A stretch of DNA of 64,000 nucleotides from Stentor roeselii (lineage: Eukaryota > Ciliophora > Heterotrichea > Heterotrichida > Stentoridae). Positions 59,991 to 64,000 of this stretch are shown here, in pieces. The position numbers and the translations under genes are program-made. Numbering within the stretch: the stretch's first letter is position 1; every line of letters begins with the position of its first letter. The notes under the pieces were generated by a model, which did no database searches, was not told the DNA's origin, and saw only the letters and a program-made list of their open reading frames with translations. Location: the NCBI GenBank assembly GCA_006503475.1, contig RSEH01000215.1, positions 1 through 64,000 of the forward strand, read 5' to 3'.

Positions 59991-62900
59991 TTAATCCAAA
60001 TTATCTAATTTTCCTCCTTTACAAAAATTCCTGATTTTATCCAAAATATCATCAGGAGCCTCAGAAGTAGATTTTTCCGCATCCTTATCATCAACCTTTT
60101 TAATAAAACTTGAATAATGCCTTAAAGGTAAAGCCGATTTGACCATTCTTTTAATCATTTCCTGACTATCCTTTTCAACAACCTTTTCCCTGGGTTCCCG
60201 TTCACTGATCTGTGAAGGTTCATCAATATCAACTAAATTGCTAGTGAACTGAATCGATCCTCTGACCCGATTAAGCCAAGGCGCTTCAGGTCTAGAAACG
60301 ACTTTAGCCACATTGAAAAATCCACTAACTTCCTTTTCCACATCAAACTCAATATTCGGCAAGTTGCTTCTGGGCAGACTAACAGCTGGTCGAACCTGAA
60401 TCAAAGGAATCACATTCAATTTCAAATTAATCATCGGAAACTTCTGGGCAAAGGGGTTAGTCGTGTTTAAAGGTAAAATAGTCGTCGTCTGCTTCGACAC
60501 AAAAGGCGTGACTGAATCTGGGTCGCAATGAAAAGCTTCTTTCAACAGCTTCTCAGCGGTAGGGGTGTTGTTATTAGCTAAATGCAAAATAGACGACAAC
60601 AGCAACATCTGTCCTCGATGCTTACTGTTTAAAATTTCTGATAAGTCGTTTAAGATACAAAGTGACTGATTTTTCTTATGAAAACTATGACAAAGTGCGA
60701 TGTTGTATAAAACTTCACAGTTTTCTTCTTCAGTTGTAAGAGCCTCGTCAGCTGATAATGATTTCGAGTCTTTTGAGTGAATCAGTTCTAAAACTCTTTG
60801 AAATTCGTTCAGAGCTTTAGAGAACTCGTCGCTGTACATAAGAAAAATTCCTTTTAGCCAGAAGATGTGCTTTCGCTCGAATATTTCACCAGCTTGGATT
60901 GAATCGGATGAACACCACTTCTCGCAGTTTATTGCTGCTGATGAAAAATCGTCTTTGGAAAAGGTGGAGAACTTGCAGGATGAGAGATATTTTAAAATCT
61001 CTGAGTCTAACCAGGCTGGACCTTTTGGCTCTTTGAAGAACTTTAGACAATCGATTGCTTCTGGCATTTCGTTCATTATTACGAAACATTTTGCTTTTAG
61101 GTAGACTGTTTTTCCTTGATTTTTTAAGGTGAATGAATTGCTTAGGGCCTTTAGAGCGTCTTCGTAGGATCCACCCATGATTAGCAGGACTGCTGCTTGG
61201 TAGTAAACTTCAGGGTCGTTAGGCCGGGAAATCATATGTTTTTGAAGATCATTAAAAGCCAAATTAGTATCCTCGACTAAATAAGCCGACCTTGACCTAA
61301 ACCAATGAATATACTCCAAGTCCTCCTTCAACTGGACAGCAATAGTAAAATCCTGCGTAGATTCAGCATAATTCCTCTCAGCAGCAAAGCAAAGTCCTCT
61401 CAAAACATAATGTTCCGCAATATTATCCTCAGCCTTATCAATAGCAAGTCTTACATCATCAAGAGCGAGATCAAATTTCCTCATCAAATATCTGACACAA
61501 GCTCTAAAAAACATCATCTCACTATCAATTTCCTTCATTTTCATAGCATGTCCCATTAAATCTTCAGCTTCTTTAAACAAAAACTCCTTTCCATTCTCCA
61601 AAGCTTCATTCAAAACAATAGCTGCATGATAAATATGCGGTTCAGCCTTTTTCGGGAAAATCTTAAGACACTTCTCTAAATGTGAAAGACAAACAGTGAA
61701 GTTCATCTTTGAAGCAGCGAGTAAAGCATAGGAAAGTTCGAGGTTGTAAATAGAAGCTTTGTTTAACTTGCCGAACATTCCAGCTTTTTTGAATGAACGG
61801 ATCGCCTGGTCGAATTGACTGAGGGCGGCATAAGCGTAACCTCGGTACATGTAGCAGTTGATGATGTAAGACTTCATTAAAGGGTCTTTTTTCTTGATTA
61901 ACTTGTTGAAGGAACTGATACCTTCTTTGTACTTTCTCTTCATTAAGTTAATTACTGCTTCTGCGTAGATCTGAAGAGTTTTCTGGTCTTTTACCTCATG
62001 TTTACCTGCTCGGTCAAAGGTATGTAAAGCGCCGTAGAAGTCTTTTTCACTGATTTTTATAGCGCCGAGTCTAAAAATCGCTCTTGGGACGAATTCGTGC
62101 AGGGAGTCATATTTTATGCATTGTTCGTAACAAAGAGCAGCTTCGCTGAGCATGTTTTTATCATATAAAAACTCAGCTTTAAAGAAAAAGCCTCGAGGAC
62201 AGGACTGGTTCTTCAGCAGGTAGTTATCGAAATCATTCAAACAGTCCACATCTCCCATCGCAGCTTTCATCATCGCTCTTCTCAACAACCCTGGCGAAGT
62301 AGCTTCTGGGTACTGAACCGCCTGGTCAAGTATCTTCAAAGCAGTCTCCGGGTCACCTGCGCCTTCTAAACTTTCAGCGAAGCCGAGCAAGGCACTTCCT
62401 TCATTTTTCCCACTATTGATAACTCTCTTGAAGTCCGAAATTGCCTTCTCAAAGTGTTTCTGTTCATTATACAACTGACCTCTGAGCAGGTAGCCTTCAA
62501 AGAACTTAGGATATCGATGAAGACCTTGCGAAATGTACCGAATAGCAGTGGTCGTTTCTTTCATCGAATGAAAACACATGGCGAGTTTCAGGTAAACGTC
62601 TTTGTTGTACATCACGTTTTCCCGCAAGACATTCAAGAAGTCTATTGTGGCTTCTTTGAAAGAAGATAAGAACATGAAGGCCAGTCCTCGATTGTAAATC
62701 GCGTCAAGGCACTTCGGGTCGATTTCGATTGCTTGGGAAAAAAGACCTGCTGCTTCTTCGAATTTACTTTTTTGAAGCTCAAGACGACCTGAATTTATGA
62801 ACTTTAAAACTTTTTCATCGAATTGTTGGAAGGCTTGAACAGGATTTCCTGACTTTCGCACATTCGTGTAATCGAAACTTATTGTCTTGTGCTTGCGGTC

Positions 62901-63110
62901 TACTGAAGTACTTCGTAAACGCGGGTGGGGCGAGTAGATCTCGTCGCATATTGTAAATGAACTGTGGACTCGAGGAGTTACTCGCTTTTTAGTGCTTCGA
63001 GGGGACTTTGAAGACAGTCTTGGCTTTTTTGTTGAGAGTTTCAATGTTATTTGCTTGTAGTTCAGAGATTTTGAGTTTGTCTTTATTGCTGTCTGGGACT
63101 TATGAAACAT
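59991..63110 (-). CDS. Large tetratricopeptide-repeat protein
   Basis: 1,039 residues. A basic Ser/Thr-rich N-terminus (about 1-80, with SPRST and TKKRVTPR) precedes a long TPR superhelix from about 92 to 790, at least fifteen units; clear ones include LFSQAIEIDPKCLDAIYNRG and AISDFKRVIN. The last 170 residues are less ordered and partly acidic. TPR proteins are scaffolds; long ones in ciliates often serve cilia or basal bodies, but nothing here proves that. No catalytic domain. Confidence 0.82.
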   Translation of the reverse strand: MFHKSQTAIKTNSKSLNYKQITLKLSTKKPRLSSKSPRSTKKRVTPRVHSSFTICDEIYSPHPRLRSTSVDRKHKTISFDYTNVRKSGNPVQAFQQFDEKVLKFINSGRLELQKSKFEEAAGLFSQAIEIDPKCLDAIYNRGLAFMFLSSFKEATIDFLNVLRENVMYNKDVYLKLAMCFHSMKETTTAIRYISQGLHRYPKFFEGYLLRGQLYNEQKHFEKAISDFKRVINSGKNEGSALLGFAESLEGAGDPETALKILDQAVQYPEATSPGLLRRAMMKAAMGDVDCLNDFDNYLLKNQSCPRGFFFKAEFLYDKNMLSEAALCYEQCIKYDSLHEFVPRAIFRLGAIKISEKDFYGALHTFDRAGKHEVKDQKTLQIYAEAVINLMKRKYKEGISSFNKLIKKKDPLMKSYIINCYMYRGYAYAALSQFDQAIRSFKKAGMFGKLNKASIYNLELSYALLAASKMNFTVCLSHLEKCLKIFPKKAEPHIYHAAIVLNEALENGKEFLFKEAEDLMGHAMKMKEIDSEMMFFRACVRYLMRKFDLALDDVRLAIDKAEDNIAEHYVLRGLCFAAERNYAESTQDFTIAVQLKEDLEYIHWFRSRSAYLVEDTNLAFNDLQKHMISRPNDPEVYYQAAVLLIMGGSYEDALKALSNSFTLKNQGKTVYLKAKCFVIMNEMPEAIDCLKFFKEPKGPAWLDSEILKYLSSCKFSTFSKDDFSSAAINCEKWCSSDSIQAGEIFERKHIFWLKGIFLMYSDEFSKALNEFQRVLELIHSKDSKSLSADEALTTEEENCEVLYNIALCHSFHKKNQSLCILNDLSEILNSKHRGQMLLLSSILHLANNNTPTAEKLLKEAFHCDPDSVTPFVSKQTTTILPLNTTNPFAQKFPMINLKLNVIPLIQVRPAVSLPRSNLPNIEFDVEKEVSGFFNVAKVVSRPEAPWLNRVRGSIQFTSNLVDIDEPSQISEREPREKVVEKDSQEMIKRMVKSALPLRHYSSFIKKVDDKDAEKSTSEAPDDILDKIRNFCKGGKLDNLD

Positions 63111-63733
63111 TATGAATATTTGAAGTAACTGGAGAGATGGGATTAGGATTTTTTTTGGGGTTTTTGTTTTAGGGAGGAGGGTTGGGTTGAAGATTTGGGT
63201 TGGAGGGTTGGTGGTTTAGATTAGAGGATTGGGGTTTAGAAGTGGGTTTATAGGATTAGAACTTTGAATATTTGAAAGAGTTAATTTTAAAGTTTTTCTT
63301 GAAGAATTTTAATGATTATGAATGAGTAGTACCCATGATCGGAATTAATTTTTCAAATAAATTACGATGTATAAACCAATTACTGTTCTTTCACTAATCA
63401 ATCCTTAAAAATCTCCTCCAGATTCTAATCCTTACTCGCCCTATAAAAATCTTCAATCAATAATCTCCTCAATCACTTCAATAACTTCAAAATAAAATCT
63501 CCTAAACTCCCAAAAACTCCAAAAACTCCAAAAATCTAATAAAATCCAAATCTCCAAGAAATTTAAACATGCACCGAATCAGCCATGTTCTCCATCCTTG
63601 AATCCACAAGCCATCCATAAATTCCAAATCCTTCTAAACTCCCTCTTCCCTCCTCCCTCCTCCTTCCTCCTTCCTCCTTCCTCCCTCCTCCAAAAATCCT
63701 CTAATCTGATCTGCCTATATCCAAGCTTAATAA
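63111..63733. other. Divergent promoter region with mirrored composition
   Basis: 623 bases. The part next to the TPR gene is rich in G and T on the plus strand (thus C/A-rich in the sense of that gene), and the part next to SKP1 is rich in C, A and T. The switch is near 63330-63400. A pure C/T run sits at 63639-63691. Confidence 0.65.
63639..63691 (+). repeat. Pyrimidine tract (CCTCCTT type)
   Basis: 53 bases of C and T only, made of TCCTCC and TTCCTCC units, about 40 bases upstream of the SKP1 ATG. It could adopt triplex DNA or bind a factor; in a short-leader genome it probably lies in or near the promoter. Confidence 0.85.
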
Positions 63734-64000
63734 ATGGCAGAGGTTAAGTTAAAGCTGATATCAGCAGAGGGAACAACCTACGAAGTCGAAGAGCAGGTGG
63801 CCTGCAAGTCTCAACTAATCAAAAACATGGTGGAAGACGCAGGGACAAATGAAGAGATTCCTCTGCCGAATGTCAAGTCAGAGATCTTAGAAAAGGTCAT
63901 CGAGTACTGTCGTCACTACAAAGAATCGACTCCTCAAGAAATCGAGAAACCTTTGAAGTCCGCTGTTTTGAGCGAAGTTGTCCCCAGCTGGGATGCGAAC
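63734..64000 (+). CDS. SKP1: SKP1 (3' partial), SCF ubiquitin-ligase adaptor
   Basis: 89 residues are visible before the window ends; the whole protein is usually about 160. The sequence opens with the BTB/POZ-type fold: MAEVKLKLISAEGTTYEVEE, IKNMVEDAG, EEIPLPNVKSEILEKVIEYC, then HYKESTP. These match SKP1 strand for strand. SKP1 links CUL1 to F-box proteins. The window therefore codes adaptors for two cullin ligase classes, the other being DDB1. Confidence 0.93.
   Translation, partial: MAEVKLKLISAEGTTYEVEEQVACKSQLIKNMVEDAGTNEEIPLPNVKSEILEKVIEYCRHYKESTPQEIEKPLKSAVLSEVVPSWDAN

Overview
The window is a piece of a ciliate somatic (macronuclear) genome and fits the heterotrich Stentor best. It is AT-rich and packed with genes on both strands. 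Coding frames use the standard code: TAA, TAG and TGA all end genes, and TGA ends a Ras protein directly after a CaaX box. Coding frames are broken only by GT...AG introns of exactly 15 nt. I can place 12 of these; each was visible because it carries an in-frame stop. A standard code with 15-nt introns separates Stentor from Blepharisma, which reads UGA as Trp. I see no rRNA, tRNA, CRISPR array, transposon or virus-like element.

Layout. 1-10.5 kb: two tandem copies of a giant surface protein (Cys-rich and LamG-like units followed by a multi-spanning membrane domain), with a decayed 3' fragment of a third copy behind them. 10.7-24.7 kb: a UBL-ankyrin-PH-AGC kinase, a mucin-like membrane protein back to back with DDB1, a protein disulfide isomerase, and a large PAS membrane protein. 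24.9-35.8 kb: a NACHT-HEAT NTPase only 13 bp from a divergent PP4/PP6-like phosphatase, then a Ras-type GTPase, an MFS transporter, and an axonemal dynein light-chain-domain protein followed by an EF-hand protein. 36-47.7 kb: an FG-poor nucleoporin-like protein, a coiled-coil protein, a TMEM161 homologue, a voltage-sensor nucleotide cyclase, a thioredoxin-fold protein without its cysteines, INTS3 and an RRM-like protein. 47.8-64 kb: peroxisomal catalase, a 70-bp minisatellite, a PPP2R3C-type phosphatase subunit, a coiled-coil protein, a CorA-like transporter, a transmembrane tyrosine phosphatase, a mitochondrial carrier, a four-TM protein, a tiny acylated-type protein, an ML-domain protein, a TPR protein and the start of SKP1.

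The genes do not form one pathway. Some themes recur: signalling (AGC kinase, PP4/6-like phosphatase, B''-type subunit, tyrosine phosphatase, Ras, cyclase, PAS), ubiquitin-ligase adaptors (DDB1, SKP1), and surface or secreted proteins. The observations most worth follow-up are the mosaic tandem duplication with two relics (one apparently supplying the antisense of a live gene's tail), the strong strand-composition switch at gene starts, the NACHT-HEAT protein with its 13-bp divergent spacer, and the unusual kinase and cyclase architectures.
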